A stretch of DNA of 39,882 nt from Saprospiraceae bacterium (GCA_020630475.1 JAHDBI010000003.1:67403-107284), one strand, 5' to 3'; shown: positions 1 through 9,040, counted from the stretch's first letter. Made by a program: numbers and translations. The notes: generated from the sequence alone by a model not told the origin.

Positions 1-944
1 GATAGTGATCTCACCTCGTTTTCAAATTCTAGGTTGACATAATCTGAGCTTAAAGAAGGGTATAAGTTTATTTTGGCTTGCGCCAAATCATCAAATTCAA
101 TATCTGTGGCAATATCCTCTCTAATGAAATCAAGGATGATTTCTTGATTAAAAACATCAAAGGAAGCTCCATGCCCTGCTCCTGGAATAAATAAAGTTTG
201 TGCACCGGAAGCATTTAAAAAATCAATTTCCTCATCGATCAATGCTCCTGTCTGCATGTCACCTTCAGCCCAAGTGTACATCATCTTACTTAAATTCATA
301 TTTGCCAAAGAGTCTGTCCACCTATTGGCGAAAGCCGCAGCACCTAAGTTCAATAAACTTTGAGGCCATGTTCCTTGAGGAGTATCCAATACTAGAGTCA
401 CTCCATCCGAATCGAAGGTGGGTAAATAGCCATCTAATAAATAATTGACAAATTCTAATGGAACACTCAACCTTCCTTCCATAGGTATAATTCTATGTAC
501 ATGTCCGATGCCATAGTCGTCTAAATATTCTCCCATTATAATCGCTCCCCATGACTGACCTAGAATAACAACTTCCTTTTCTTGATCATTGTAATGCTGT
601 ACTACTTTTTGAATTAGGGCAACCGTCGTATCGTTGACAGCTTCACCGTCCTCAAATGAAAGATTAGGGTCAAACAAAACAGGGCTTAGCATTTCATGTT
701 TTTTAACCTCAACTACAGAAAACGTAGGAATTTGTTCCATGAAAAAAAAGGACCCTTCATATAGTTGATCTGAAGGTCCACCATGCAGTGCAATGATAAT
801 GGTATCTGCCATCGGATTTGATCGGATAACAATATAATCCTCTACATCAGGCAATGATGCCGGATCGATTTCTTGCCCCATTAGACTAAGACAAAAAAGT
901 AAACAAGAAACACTATGGAATATCCGTTTAAAAATCAAAGTCAT
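1..944 (-). CDS. Secreted alpha/beta hydrolase with T9SS sorting domain (3' end cut off)
   Basis: The frame is open from an ATG at 944 to the window edge (314 codons), so the C-terminus is missing. Residues 1-23 form a signal peptide ending in SLMGQ. The alpha/beta hydrolase fold is shown by the oxyanion segment HGGP (54-57), the nucleophile elbow GQSWG with Ser131, and a late GAGHG segment that would carry the catalytic His. After the hydrolase domain the chain reads INLYPS, which looks like the start of a T9SS C-terminal sorting module, so the protein is probably secreted or surface-anchored. The substrate is unknown; peptidase, esterase and lipase activities all fit. The next hydrolase gene upstream ends 19 nt before this start, so the two are probably co-transcribed. 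Confidence 0.85.
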   Translation of the reverse strand, partial: MTLIFKRIFHSVSCLLFCLSLMGQEIDPASLPDVEDYIVIRSNPMADTIIIALHGGPSDQLYEGSFFFMEQIPTFSVVEVKKHEMLSPVLFDPNLSFEDGEAVNDTTVALIQKVVQHYNDQEKEVVILGQSWGAIIMGEYLDDYGIGHVHRIIPMEGRLSVPLEFVNYLLDGYLPTFDSDGVTLVLDTPQGTWPQSLLNLGAAAFANRWTDSLANMNLSKMMYTWAEGDMQTGALIDEEIDFLNASGAQTLFIPGAGHGASFDVFNQEIILDFIREDIATDIEFDDLAQAKINLYPSLSSDYVNLEFENEVRSL

Positions 945-963
945 TGTATTGAGGTTTTATAAT

Positions 964-2190
964 CTAATCAATAACCATTCGCCGAAAGGCAAAACCATCT
1001 GCACTATTTAAATGAACAAAATACATCCCAGATGGAAGTGATAAATCTAGATCTAGCTTAGAAGTATTATTATAGATATCCTTCCATACTTCTTTGCCTT
1101 CTACATTAAAGATAGACAGTTGTATTTTTTCTTGCGCTTCATTAAAAGCAATGCTAAACTGACCTTGATTTGGATTTGGAAACAACTCGAATCCACCAAA
1201 CTCTTGTTCAGTTACACCAGAAATATACTCACCACAAATGATGTATTGTGCAAAGTCGCCTGCCTTATTCATTAAACTGTCTTGAAGAGACTCTGGAATA
1301 AAATAACTGACGTGACCTTCACTTCCTTCAATGGTTATGAGTTGATTTTCGACACCTAGTGCATCTGCATTTTCATGCATGACTTGACTTCCTTCTACAT
1401 CGATCACAGGGATTCCAAATACTGTAGCGGATCCGGAACCATAAGGCACTACTCCATCAAATTCATCATGAATACTAAAAATAGGTGGATCGTTTTCGTC
1501 TAGCCAACTCGCATCATTTAAAGCACCGGAGAAATTAATTAACCCTTTGACTTCTTGTGCATATTCCAAGTTATCACTTACGTTTCCTTCAATTCCTCCA
1601 TTGGATTCAATGATGGACCAAAGTTCGGTAGTAAATGTATCTGTAGAATCAAGAATGGCTGTATGTGCTGCTGCAATGGCTCCTGCCGAAATACCACCAA
1701 CAAAAATGTTGTCTCGATCTATTCTAAATTCATTCGCATTTTCGGCGTCCTCAACGAGGAGCCTAATCGAACCTTTCATATCGGCAACTGCCTTACTCAC
1801 AACGTCCTGAAAATCCGCTGGACTAGGTAATGGAAACAATGGACCATCATAAAGTCTATAATCAATTGTGGCTGTCACAAAACCTTTTCTTGCATAGATT
1901 TCACATAAAAACTCCACATCTTCTCTAGCACCTGCTAAGAAGCTTCCGCCAAATGCAAAAATGATGACAGCTCGTTTTTCTACGTTGTCACCCACTGGTT
2001 CGTAAATGTCCATAAAGAGTTCTTGGAAATTACCCCCAAAAGTTGTTCCCTCTCCAAACTTCACTCCTTTTGTCGACTCGACGTCCTGAAAAATATCCAA
2101 ACGATATCGTTCTCCGTCACAGGCTAAATGCTCTTGAGCGTAAGTAAAAAAACAGAATAAGGAGAAGATAAAAGTGTAAAAATGCTTCAT
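964..2190 (-). CDS. Secreted carboxylesterase-like alpha/beta hydrolase with T9SS sorting domain
   Basis: A 408-residue protein. Residues 1-18 are a signal peptide. The domain resembles the carboxylesterase/HSL group: oxyanion segment FGGSF (80-84), nucleophile elbow GGISAG with Ser168, probable acid Asp245 (HDEFDG) and probable His293 (EGH). The last ~75 residues begin at ELFPNPNQG and form a T9SS sorting module, so the enzyme is expected outside the outer membrane. Ester or acyl-sugar substrates are likely from the family, but nothing here identifies one. It lies 19 nt upstream of a second secreted hydrolase on the same strand, suggesting a two-gene unit for extracellular hydrolysis. Confidence 0.9.
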   Translation of the reverse strand: MKHFYTFIFSLFCFFTYAQEHLACDGERYRLDIFQDVESTKGVKFGEGTTFGGNFQELFMDIYEPVGDNVEKRAVIIFAFGGSFLAGAREDVEFLCEIYARKGFVTATIDYRLYDGPLFPLPSPADFQDVVSKAVADMKGSIRLLVEDAENANEFRIDRDNIFVGGISAGAIAAAHTAILDSTDTFTTELWSIIESNGGIEGNVSDNLEYAQEVKGLINFSGALNDASWLDENDPPIFSIHDEFDGVVPYGSGSATVFGIPVIDVEGSQVMHENADALGVENQLITIEGSEGHVSYFIPESLQDSLMNKAGDFAQYIICGEYISGVTEQEFGGFELFPNPNQGQFSIAFNEAQEKIQLSIFNVEGKEVWKDIYNNTSKLDLDLSLPSGMYFVHLNSADGFAFRRMVID

Positions 2191-2369
2191 ATATCAATTT
2201 ATTGTAAGTGAGCGGGGCAAGACGAATATAAAAAAACCATTGTATAAGATTCAGCAATTCAGGCAATTAGAAATATTTAAAAAAAAATTCGTTGAAAGTT
2301 TTGCCACATCCAAAATATCATCATATATTGGTCGGCTTTTTCAACTTATTAATGACGAATATTCCGACA

Positions 2370-3443
2370 ATGAAATATTACATCAAAGGCCGCGGCGCTC
2401 AAATCAATCCATCAAACCCATTTGACAAATTGGTTAGAGCCAAAGATCCTATACTTCAATTTTCTGATACTCCTGTTTTAGATCAGTTAAAAACTCGATA
2501 TGTATCTACAGAAGCGAAGACCATTGTGAATAAGGTGATCAGTCCGGATGTTGGGTTGGAGTATTCATTAAATCCATATCAAGGATGTGAACATGGGTGT
2601 GTCTATTGCTATGCTCGCAAAACACATAACTATTGGGGCTATAGTTCGGGTACTGATTTTGAGTCTACCATTTTGGTTAAAGACAATGCGGTAGAATTGC
2701 TCGAACAAAAGTTAAGGAGTAAAAACTGGAAAGCAGCACCAATTATGATGTCTGGAAATACGGACTGCTATCAACCCATAGAAAAGAAAACAAAGTTAAC
2801 TCGTCGTCTATTGGAGGTATTTTTAAAATACCGACACCCGGTTGGGATCACCACGAAGAATCAATTGATTCTTCGTGATCTCGACCTATTGAAACAATTG
2901 GCTGCCGAAAATCTAGTTAACGTCACTATATCCATTAACACTTTAGATGATGATCTTCGCAAAAAATTAGAACCAAGAACGAGTTCGATTGCCGTTAGAC
3001 TACGCTTGCTGCAAATCCTTGCTTCGGAAGGAATTCCTGTGACTGTATTAGCAGCACCCATCATCCCAGGACTCAATGATGATGACATCTTTAAACTCGT
3101 GAAGAAAGTATCCGAATTAGGCGCTAGAAGAATCCATCATATCGTTGTCAGATTAAATGGAGACAACAAAGAGATCTTTACAGATTGGTTAGATAGAACG
3201 TATCCTGATAGAGCACAAAAAGTGATCAACAAGATCAGCTCTATGCATGAAGGCGAAATGGGTAGTTCTACTCTTGGAAAACGCATGCGTGGCTCTGGTA
3301 AAATTGCAGATATGATCGAACAACAATTTCGATTAGCCAAAAAACTATACCTCGTCAAGAACAAGCCCTTTCAGTACAACTGTGATTTGTATCATCAAAT
3401 CAAAGAACCGCAAATGACATTATTCGCTAGAGAGGCCTGTTAA
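2370..3443 (+). CDS. Radical SAM protein, PA0069 / spore photoproduct lyase-like family
   Basis: The cysteine triad CEHGCVYC (Cys73, 77 and 80 from the chosen start; CX3CX2C) binds the [4Fe-4S] cluster of radical SAM enzymes. It follows LNPYQG and is followed by YARKTH, both typical of the PA0069-type family. That family has no firmly established reaction. I chose the ATG at 2370 because related proteins start just before KGRGA. In-frame starts at 2292 and 2352 would add 26 or 6 residues of unconvincing sequence. The gene is flanked by a divergent hydrolase operon on the left and a structured intergenic region on the right. Confidence 0.88.
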   Translation: MKYYIKGRGAQINPSNPFDKLVRAKDPILQFSDTPVLDQLKTRYVSTEAKTIVNKVISPDVGLEYSLNPYQGCEHGCVYCYARKTHNYWGYSSGTDFESTILVKDNAVELLEQKLRSKNWKAAPIMMSGNTDCYQPIEKKTKLTRRLLEVFLKYRHPVGITTKNQLILRDLDLLKQLAAENLVNVTISINTLDDDLRKKLEPRTSSIAVRLRLLQILASEGIPVTVLAAPIIPGLNDDDIFKLVKKVSELGARRIHHIVVRLNGDNKEIFTDWLDRTYPDRAQKVINKISSMHEGEMGSSTLGKRMRGSGKIADMIEQQFRLAKKLYLVKNKPFQYNCDLYHQIKEPQMTLFAREAC

Positions 3444-3499
3444 TAAAATATATTTTGATTGTTTTCAACATTTTTCTTTTACCTAAGAAACTTGTCGCA

Positions 3500-3593
3500 A
3501 TTGCTCGACTGCATCCCCATCCGATACCGCTCAAAAAGTTGAATGGTATGACCTCGCCGACCGCAGGTCTTGTCGGATTGGGGAACGAGCAAT
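3500..3593. other. Long imperfect inverted repeat / three-way-junction element
   Basis: An outer stem pairs 3500-3507 with 3586-3593 (ATTGCTCG/CGAGCAAT). It continues as CCCC 3515-3518 with GGGG 3580-3583 and ATCCGA 3519-3524 with TCGGAT 3573-3578, with T3579 bulged. The enclosed part folds into two hairpins: 3525-3548 (TACC/GGTA plus TCAA/TTGA) and 3550-3569 (GACCT-bulge-GC/GC-AGGTC, loop CGACC). The stretch is visibly richer in G+C than the surrounding DNA. It could be a leader RNA for the methyltransferase gene 40 nt downstream, a REP-like repeat, or a terminator of the radical SAM gene, though no T-run follows. I saw no second copy in the window. Confidence 0.55.
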
Positions 3594-3627
3594 GCCTTTT
3601 GTTCTCAACATAAAAGAACTTAACTTC

Positions 3628-3641
3628 GCCACATGAGTGGC
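3628..3641 (+). promoter_or_regulatory. Start-codon hairpin
   Basis: GCCAC (3628-3632) pairs perfectly with GTGGC (3637-3641), leaving ATGA (3633-3636) as the tetraloop. The loop holds the start codon of the RsmI-like gene. This could set initiation efficiency in the mRNA, but a 5-bp stem can also arise by chance. Confidence 0.35.
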
Positions 3642-4340
3642 ACATTATATATGATCCCCTGCCCCATCTCTGAGGAGGGTTTAAATACAATTCCAAAAGA
3701 TACCATTGAATTGCTTCATCGATTGGATCATTTTGTAGTGGAGCGCGCTCGCACTACTCGGCGCTATATCAAAAGCACAGGTCATCCAAAGACCATCGAT
3801 TCATTGAACATTTTCGAATTAGATAAGGAGCAACCCGAGAGTCAAGAACTTTTTAGTTTTTTAAAACAACTAAAAACTGGTCAATCCATTGGCGTCATTT
3901 CGGAAGCTGGCTGTCCAGGAATAGCAGACCCAGGGGCTATTATTGTCCATTGGGCACACCAAAACAATATTAAGGTAGTCCCACTTGTAGGTCCTTCATC
4001 TATTTTTCTAGCACTGATGGGATCAGGAATGAATGGTCAAGGATTTTGTTTTCATGGTTACCTCCCTGCTAAGACCAATGAAATGTCCAAGGCATTGAAA
4101 CGCGTCGAAAGTCTATCTATCAGTACTCGACAGACACAGATATTTATGGAGGCGCCCTATCGAAATAAAAATATATTCGAACAAGCATTAAAAGCATTAT
4201 CCACACAAACAAAATTATGTATCGCTTGTGACATTAATACGTCTCAAGAATACATCAAGACCATGACCATTGATCAATGGAAAAAACAAAAGGCACCCGA
4301 TTTACACAAAAGACCTTGTATCTTTTTATTAGGTAAATAA
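3633..4340 (+). CDS. RsmI-like SAM-dependent methyltransferase (tetrapyrrole methylase fold)
   Basis: A 235-residue protein of the fold used by RsmI, which 2'-O-methylates a cytidine of 16S rRNA. The visible motifs are SEAGCPGIADPG (compare SDAGTPLISDPG in RsmI) and VVPLVGPSS (compare VPLPGPSA). It also carries KRPCIFLL near the C-terminus. It is shorter than canonical RsmI (about 280 residues), and the usual N-terminal ATPIGN segment reads PCPISEE. It belongs to a short Bacteroidetes group usually annotated only as a SAM-dependent methyltransferase, so rRNA as substrate is inference. The ATG lies in a small hairpin loop downstream of a structured element. nadA follows 59 nt later. Confidence 0.85.
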   Translation: MSGTLYMIPCPISEEGLNTIPKDTIELLHRLDHFVVERARTTRRYIKSTGHPKTIDSLNIFELDKEQPESQELFSFLKQLKTGQSIGVISEAGCPGIADPGAIIVHWAHQNNIKVVPLVGPSSIFLALMGSGMNGQGFCFHGYLPAKTNEMSKALKRVESLSISTRQTQIFMEAPYRNKNIFEQALKALSTQTKLCIACDINTSQEYIKTMTIDQWKKQKAPDLHKRPCIFLLGK

Positions 4341-4355
4341 ACTAAATTGATGACT

Positions 4356-4384
4356 TTTGGTTTGATTTATGATGAACCTATAAT
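4356..4384 (+). promoter_or_regulatory. Possible promoter of nadA
   Basis: TTTG (4356-4359) and TATAAT (4379-4384) are separated by 19 bp and lie 15 nt before the nadA start. The spacing fits Bacteroidota promoters, but the downstream box is closer to a sigma-70 -10 than to TAnnTTTG. A weak call made by eye. Confidence 0.3.
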
Positions 4385-4399
4385 GACAAAAAATAAATA

Positions 4400-5410
4400 A
4401 TGACGACTCAACTCGCAAGTGCAAAAGAAACATTGAATAGAAAGGGATATTTAGATATTGACTTAGATCCATCAATGGACCTCATTGAAGAGATCAATAA
4501 GCTTAAGAAAGAGAAGAATGCCATTTTGCTCGCACACTATTATCAGGATTCGGAGATTCAAGATATTGCTGATTATATAGGAGATAGTCTAGGCCTATCT
4601 CAGCAAGCCGCTAGTACAGATGCTGATATGATTGTATTTGCTGGTGTACATTTCATGGCGGAGACTGCAAAGATGTTGAGCCCATCTAAGAAAGTATTGC
4701 TCCCCGATTTGAAAGCCGGATGTTCATTGGCTGACTCCTGCCCTCCTCACTTGTTTAAAAAATTTAAGGAGAAATATCCAGACCACGTCGTTATCAGCTA
4801 TATCAATTGTACAGCTGAATTGAAAACACTGACCGATATCTGCTGCACTTCTACAAATGCTCAGCACGTTGTTGAAAGTGTACCTAAGGACCAAGGAATC
4901 ATCTTTGCTCCTGACAAAAACCTAGGTGCATATCTTAAAAAGCAAACAGGTCGTGACAATATGGTTCTTTGGAATGGAGCCTGTATGGTCCATGAGATTT
5001 TTTCACATGAAAAGATTACGAAATTAATGATGCGTCATCCGGATGCTAAATTTATTGCTCACCCAGAATGCGAGGCACATATATTAGACAAAGCCGATTT
5101 CATTGCTTCGACAAGTGGATTGGTCAAATACACTGAAGAAAATGAAGCCACTAAATTTATTGTAGCGACAGAATCTGGCATTTTGCACGAAATGGAAAAA
5201 CGATCTCCAAATAAAACATTTATTCCTGCTCCGCCTAATAACACCTGCGCATGCAATGACTGTCCACACATGAAACGGAATACTTTGGAGAAATTATACC
5301 TCTGTTTGAAGTATGAATTACCTGAAATCATTCTTGAAGATTGGGTGATTGAGAAAGGAGTAAAATCTATTAATCGGATGTTGGAGATTAGTAAGAAGGC
5401 TGGGTTGTAA
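4400..5410 (+). CDS. nadA: Quinolinate synthase NadA
   Basis: NadA condenses iminoaspartate with dihydroxyacetone phosphate to give quinolinate in de novo NAD synthesis, using a [4Fe-4S] cluster. The 336 residues carry the expected landmarks: HYYQ (46-49), [22 protein letters not shown] with Cys108, WNGAC with Cys195, HPEC, and a terminal cysteine group CACNDC (Cys283, 285, 288). The three ligand regions are therefore intact. nadB and nadC are not in the window, so this gene is separated from its pathway partners. A possible promoter lies in the 59-nt gap upstream. Confidence 0.97.
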   Translation: MTTQLASAKETLNRKGYLDIDLDPSMDLIEEINKLKKEKNAILLAHYYQDSEIQDIADYIGDSLGLSQQAASTDADMIVFAGVHFMAETAKMLSPSKKVLLPDLKAGCSLADSCPPHLFKKFKEKYPDHVVISYINCTAELKTLTDICCTSTNAQHVVESVPKDQGIIFAPDKNLGAYLKKQTGRDNMVLWNGACMVHEIFSHEKITKLMMRHPDAKFIAHPECEAHILDKADFIASTSGLVKYTEENEATKFIVATESGILHEMEKRSPNKTFIPAPPNNTCACNDCPHMKRNTLEKLYLCLKYELPEIILEDWVIEKGVKSINRMLEISKKAGL

Positions 5411-5547
5411 ATTTAAATTTCAACAAAACAATACTGCTTTTTTCATTTAGTATCACTTACATTTCGACTATGTACAAAAGTTAGAAGTTGTCTTTTCTTC
5501 CTATATTAAACAACATAATTTTTGTTTGATCTAGTAAAGCATAAAAT

Positions 5548-6768
5548 ATGCAAATTAAACTTCTACTCTTCTTACTCATATCCTCTATCTCAACAATTAG
5601 TTACACTCAATCAGATTTTTTACCAGGATACTATATAGACACTCTAAATCAAAAAATTGAAGGCTACATAAATAATCAACAATGGACAACAAGTCCAGAT
5701 GAATTCTACTTTAAAGAAAAGAAAAACTCAAAACCTTTAAAAATCAAATTGAGTGAATCAAAAGAGTTTCAAATTACTAACATTGTGAAATACAAAAGAT
5801 TCCTCATACCTGTTGATTATTCTCCAGGTTTAGAATCAACTATTATTAATAGCGATCAATTTTTTAAGGTACTTATTGAAGGGCCCAAATCCTTGTATCA
5901 ATTAAAACAATTTGGTGCTAACCTGTTTTTTATTGAAATAGGCGATGAAATTTCCCAACTCACCAACAAACAATATCAACGGGATTTAGGAAAAGTCATG
6001 ATAAACCAATCGAAAGTAAACGTGAAAGATAATTTGGTCACGAAGCTACAGTTATTTAGAAGAGAGCTTATGATTAAACTCGAATGTGCAACACTTAACG
6101 TCACTGATTTTAATCGATTGAAATATTCGAAAAGCGATCTCATGGGTATTTTTTCTAAATACTATGAGTGTTCTGATGAAGAAGTACTTTTCGTCGATAA
6201 TTCAATAAAAAATCCTGGATTTCACTTTACCCCTTTTGTTCAATATAGGGTCAACTCCTTAAGCTTATCAAATCCTAACAATGTACTTAAGGATGCAGAG
6301 ATAAATGGAACGAGTTCCGTTAGTTATGGTATTAAATTTGAATACAACCTTGTCGTGAATAAAAAAAGATGGTCGCTAATTGCCGACCCTACTTTTATTC
6401 AATATAAATCAGAGCACTTGTACGAATATAACGTTCTTCGAGACGACACATTAATGGTGAATCACACTGCCATAGAAATACCCATTGGGATAAAATACTA
6501 TATCACCAATAAATCATTAATAAAGTCATATTTATCCGCTCAGCTACTCATTGATATCAATAAGGATTCAAAAATGGAATTTGCGAACGGCGGAACATTA
6601 AATATCCGATCAGCACCAGGATTTGTTTTTTCAGCAGGAATGACATTTAAAAATATTGACATTGATTTTAATTATTATGCACCTCGCGATTTATTAGTTC
6701 AATCTCCTTCTTATCGAGCCAGCTATACCGCATTTGCACTTAGAGTCGGATATTCTTTATTTCAGTAA
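5548..6768 (+). CDS. Secreted protein with probable outer-membrane beta-barrel C-terminus
   Basis: A 406-residue protein. Residues 1-20 form a signal peptide (ISYTQ at the cleavage region). An N-terminal segment with GYYIDTLNQKIEGYI and a Lys-rich stretch is followed, from about residue 220, by alternating hydrophobic/polar strands (FTPFVQYRV, KFEYNLVV, IPIGIKYYI, AGMTFKNIDIDFNYY). It ends in ALRVGYSLFQ, with a terminal aromatic residue as in outer-membrane barrels. I know of no function. The 137-nt gap upstream holds no other gene and only weak promoter-like sequence. The convergent TMEM220 gene ends 18 nt downstream. Confidence 0.75.
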   Translation: MQIKLLLFLLISSISTISYTQSDFLPGYYIDTLNQKIEGYINNQQWTTSPDEFYFKEKKNSKPLKIKLSESKEFQITNIVKYKRFLIPVDYSPGLESTIINSDQFFKVLIEGPKSLYQLKQFGANLFFIEIGDEISQLTNKQYQRDLGKVMINQSKVNVKDNLVTKLQLFRRELMIKLECATLNVTDFNRLKYSKSDLMGIFSKYYECSDEEVLFVDNSIKNPGFHFTPFVQYRVNSLSLSNPNNVLKDAEINGTSSVSYGIKFEYNLVVNKKRWSLIADPTFIQYKSEHLYEYNVLRDDTLMVNHTAIEIPIGIKYYITNKSLIKSYLSAQLLIDINKDSKMEFANGGTLNIRSAPGFVFSAGMTFKNIDIDFNYYAPRDLLVQSPSYRASYTAFALRVGYSLFQ

Positions 6769-6786
6769 AACTTTAAACAGTTTGAA

Positions 6787-7161
6787 TTAAATTTTTATCT
6801 TTTTTCGAAAGGCTATCGGAATCATCACAATAATGCATATGAATAATCCGAAAAATTCTCTAACCAATTCTATGTACATGGACTCCGCCTTCATACTTCC
6901 AGTAATACTGGGCATACCATCTTGAAACCATTGAATGACATCTGGTATATATAGCAGCCACCATATAATAAGTATGACAAAAAAATAGAAGGCCATTGGA
7001 TTTTGTTCTCTTCTTCGGCTTTCGCCAAATAAAAAATACGCTGTAATCACATAGACAGGTATCCAAATATACCAGTCTGGATCATTGTACTGCAAGGCTC
7101 CAAACAAGACATAAAGAATGGCTAAAAAAGACCATGATATTTTTCGAAGTTGTAATGACAT
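6787..7161 (-). CDS. TMEM220-family integral membrane protein
   Basis: A small protein with about four membrane helices. The segments LFGALQYNDPDW and ELVREFFGLFIC are characteristic of the TMEM220 family (PF15071), whose function is unknown. I prefer the ATG at 7161 (MSLQLRK). An in-frame start at 7200 would add 13 hydrophobic residues but leave only 16 nt to the divergent gene at 7217. The C-terminus is strongly basic (FRKKIKI), consistent with a cytoplasmic end. Confidence 0.8.
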   Translation of the reverse strand: MSLQLRKISWSFLAILYVLFGALQYNDPDWYIWIPVYVITAYFLFGESRRREQNPMAFYFFVILIIWWLLYIPDVIQWFQDGMPSITGSMKAESMYIELVREFFGLFICIIVMIPIAFRKKIKI

Positions 7162-7216
7162 GTGCACAAAATAAAAAGAAAATAAAATTCCTATTTTCAA
7201 GTATCAAATCAATTGT

Positions 7217-9040
7217 ATGAGAACTTTCCTTTCTTTTCTTTTTTTAGCCCTCAGTTTCACCATTTTTGGTCAAAATAAAAAAATACTACTGATCGGTATT
7301 GATGGCTGTGAATCTTCCGCATTACAAGCGGCCAACACACCAAATATCGATGAACTCATTCTTGAAAGTGTATATAGCCTTGAAGCTATAACAGAGGCAC
7401 CAACATGGAGTGGTGTCGGTTGGTCCTCAATGCTAACAGGAGTAAGGAGAAAAAAACATGGCGTATCTGACAATGCATTTGGGGGAAAGAACTATGATGA
7501 ATTTCCACATTTTATCGATCGAATAGAAACCATGCTCCCTGAGATCAATACCTCAAGCGTTGCGGTCTGGCATCCTATAAATAATGAAATCGTTCAATTA
7601 GCTGACGAGGAATATAATATGTCGAGTGACCTTGAAGCACTGGCACAGGCCAATTTATTATTAGAAGTAGAATCTATGGATATTGTTAGTGTCTACTTTG
7701 ATGAAGTTGATGGTGTAGGACATGCATACGGATTTGATCAAAGTGTTCCTGAATATATCGCTGAAATTGAAGTAAAGGATAGTTATGTTGGGAGTTTGAT
7801 GAGTTCGATTAAGCAACGGCCAAATTATGATAATGAAGATTGGTTGGTTCTCATTTCAACAGATCATGGTGGCAATTTTTCAGGTCATGGTGGACCATCC
7901 ATTGAAGAAAGAGAGGTTTTTGTTATTGCGCATAAAAAGGGATTAGCTCAAACAGAATTGAAATCTTCTGTTAACACTGCGAGCATTAACCAAAGCGTGT
8001 ATCTTACCAATACAGATCAATTCATTCACACAGCTAAAGTGGACGAGTATCAATTTGGCGAAAGCCAAGATTTTACCCTGTCTATACAAGTTAAATTAAG
8101 TTCGGATCTCAGTGGAGACCCTGCCATTATTTCCAATAAAGATTGGAATTCTGGTTTGAATCCTGGTTTTGCGATATCTGTCACTTACCCCAATGGGCCT
8201 CAGTGGAAATTTAACTTAGGTGATGGTACAAATAGAATAGATCTTGAAGGAAAAGCTATTGTGGATAATGAGTGGCACGAACTTCTTGTCAGCTGTGATA
8301 GAGATGGCTTAGCCAGTATATACGATGACGGCGCTTTAGTACGTCAGGATTCTATGAACTTTATAGGAAATATAAATACGGACTTCGGAATTAACTTTGG
8401 CCAAGACGGTTCTGGAGTTTATGGTATTCCATTAAACGGAAGTATTGGAGACGTTAAAATCTGGAATAGGGCTTTTACTGAAAAAGAAATTAAAGAAACC
8501 TATTGTCAAGAATTAAATGAAGATCATCCATTTTATGATCAGTTGATTGGATACTGGAAAATTAATGACGCCAACAATACTTCTATTGTCGATCATAGTA
8601 GTGTTGGAAACAACGCAATTGTATTAGGAAATCCTATTTGGACGGACGCAGTTGAAGAAGTTAACTGTATTTCATACGGCAGTTCTCCTACGATAATGGA
8701 CATCGCCGTGACCGCTTTAGATCATATGTGTGTTGACATAGACCCTCTTTGGCTTTTGGATGGAAATAGTTTACTCGAAGCTTGTGTTGCGTCATCTAGT
8801 CATCAACTACATACTAGGGCGTTTACAATTTATCCTAATCCAGGTTTTGATCAATTGTTTATTGATCATCCATATTCGGAAAAGATAGAAATCAAAATAT
8901 TCGATTTGAAAGGTCGTTTGGTCTTTAGCCAAATGCTCAATACGAATTCAATAGATATTGATCAACTTAAATCCGGGGTGTACTCCATTCAACTAAGTAC
9001 AACAAATGGATCCGTTTATCAAAAGTTTATGAAAATGTAG
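7217..9040 (+). CDS. Secreted type I phosphodiesterase/alkaline phosphatase-fold enzyme with LamG-like and T9SS domains
   Basis: A 607-residue protein. Signal peptide 1-19. The catalytic domain has the metal and nucleophile pattern of the nucleotide pyrophosphatase/phosphodiesterase group: GIDG (Asp29), APTWSG (nucleophile probably Ser65, next to Thr63), DEVDGVGH, and STDHGG with GHGG. Residues ~260-460 look like a concanavalin/LamG sandwich (DNEWHELLVSC, KIWNRAFTEKEI). From ~535 there is a T9SS sorting module (YPNPGFDQL). It probably cleaves phosphodiesters at the cell surface, with the LamG domain binding a glycan or polymer; both are inference. A GC-rich hairpin overlaps its stop codon. 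Confidence 0.88.
   Translation: MRTFLSFLFLALSFTIFGQNKKILLIGIDGCESSALQAANTPNIDELILESVYSLEAITEAPTWSGVGWSSMLTGVRRKKHGVSDNAFGGKNYDEFPHFIDRIETMLPEINTSSVAVWHPINNEIVQLADEEYNMSSDLEALAQANLLLEVESMDIVSVYFDEVDGVGHAYGFDQSVPEYIAEIEVKDSYVGSLMSSIKQRPNYDNEDWLVLISTDHGGNFSGHGGPSIEEREVFVIAHKKGLAQTELKSSVNTASINQSVYLTNTDQFIHTAKVDEYQFGESQDFTLSIQVKLSSDLSGDPAIISNKDWNSGLNPGFAISVTYPNGPQWKFNLGDGTNRIDLEGKAIVDNEWHELLVSCDRDGLASIYDDGALVRQDSMNFIGNINTDFGINFGQDGSGVYGIPLNGSIGDVKIWNRAFTEKEIKETYCQELNEDHPFYDQLIGYWKINDANNTSIVDHSSVGNNAIVLGNPIWTDAVEEVNCISYGSSPTIMDIAVTALDHMCVDIDPLWLLDGNSLLEACVASSSHQLHTRAFTIYPNPGFDQLFIDHPYSEKIEIKIFDLKGRLVFSQMLNTNSIDIDQLKSGVYSIQLSTTNGSVYQKFMKM

Noticed and set aside
200..448. Plus-strand open frame of 82 codons
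   Set aside because: It is opposite the hydrolase coding region, which has a clear fold and signal peptide. No sign of a real gene.
3444..3632. Integron attC site
   Set aside because: A GTTGAAT sequence at 3538-3544 fits the GTTRRRY core, but no properly placed RYYYAAC partner or attC-like arm order exists, and no integrase or cassette array is near.
3427..3696. An 89-codon minus-strand open frame across the structured element
   Set aside because: It overlaps the end of the radical SAM gene and the start of the methyltransferase gene, and owes its length to the inverted repeat. No domain is recognisable.
4197..4205. Consensus DnaA box TTATCCACA (also 8260-8268 on the other strand)
   Set aside because: Single sites inside coding sequence without neighbours; compatible with chance in AT-rich DNA.
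6769..6786. Terminator between convergent genes
   Set aside because: Only a 5-bp AAACT/AGTTT pairing is possible, too weak to call.
7162..7200. Upstream start for the TMEM220 gene
   Set aside because: It would leave 16 nt for two divergent promoters, and the added residues are not typical of the family.
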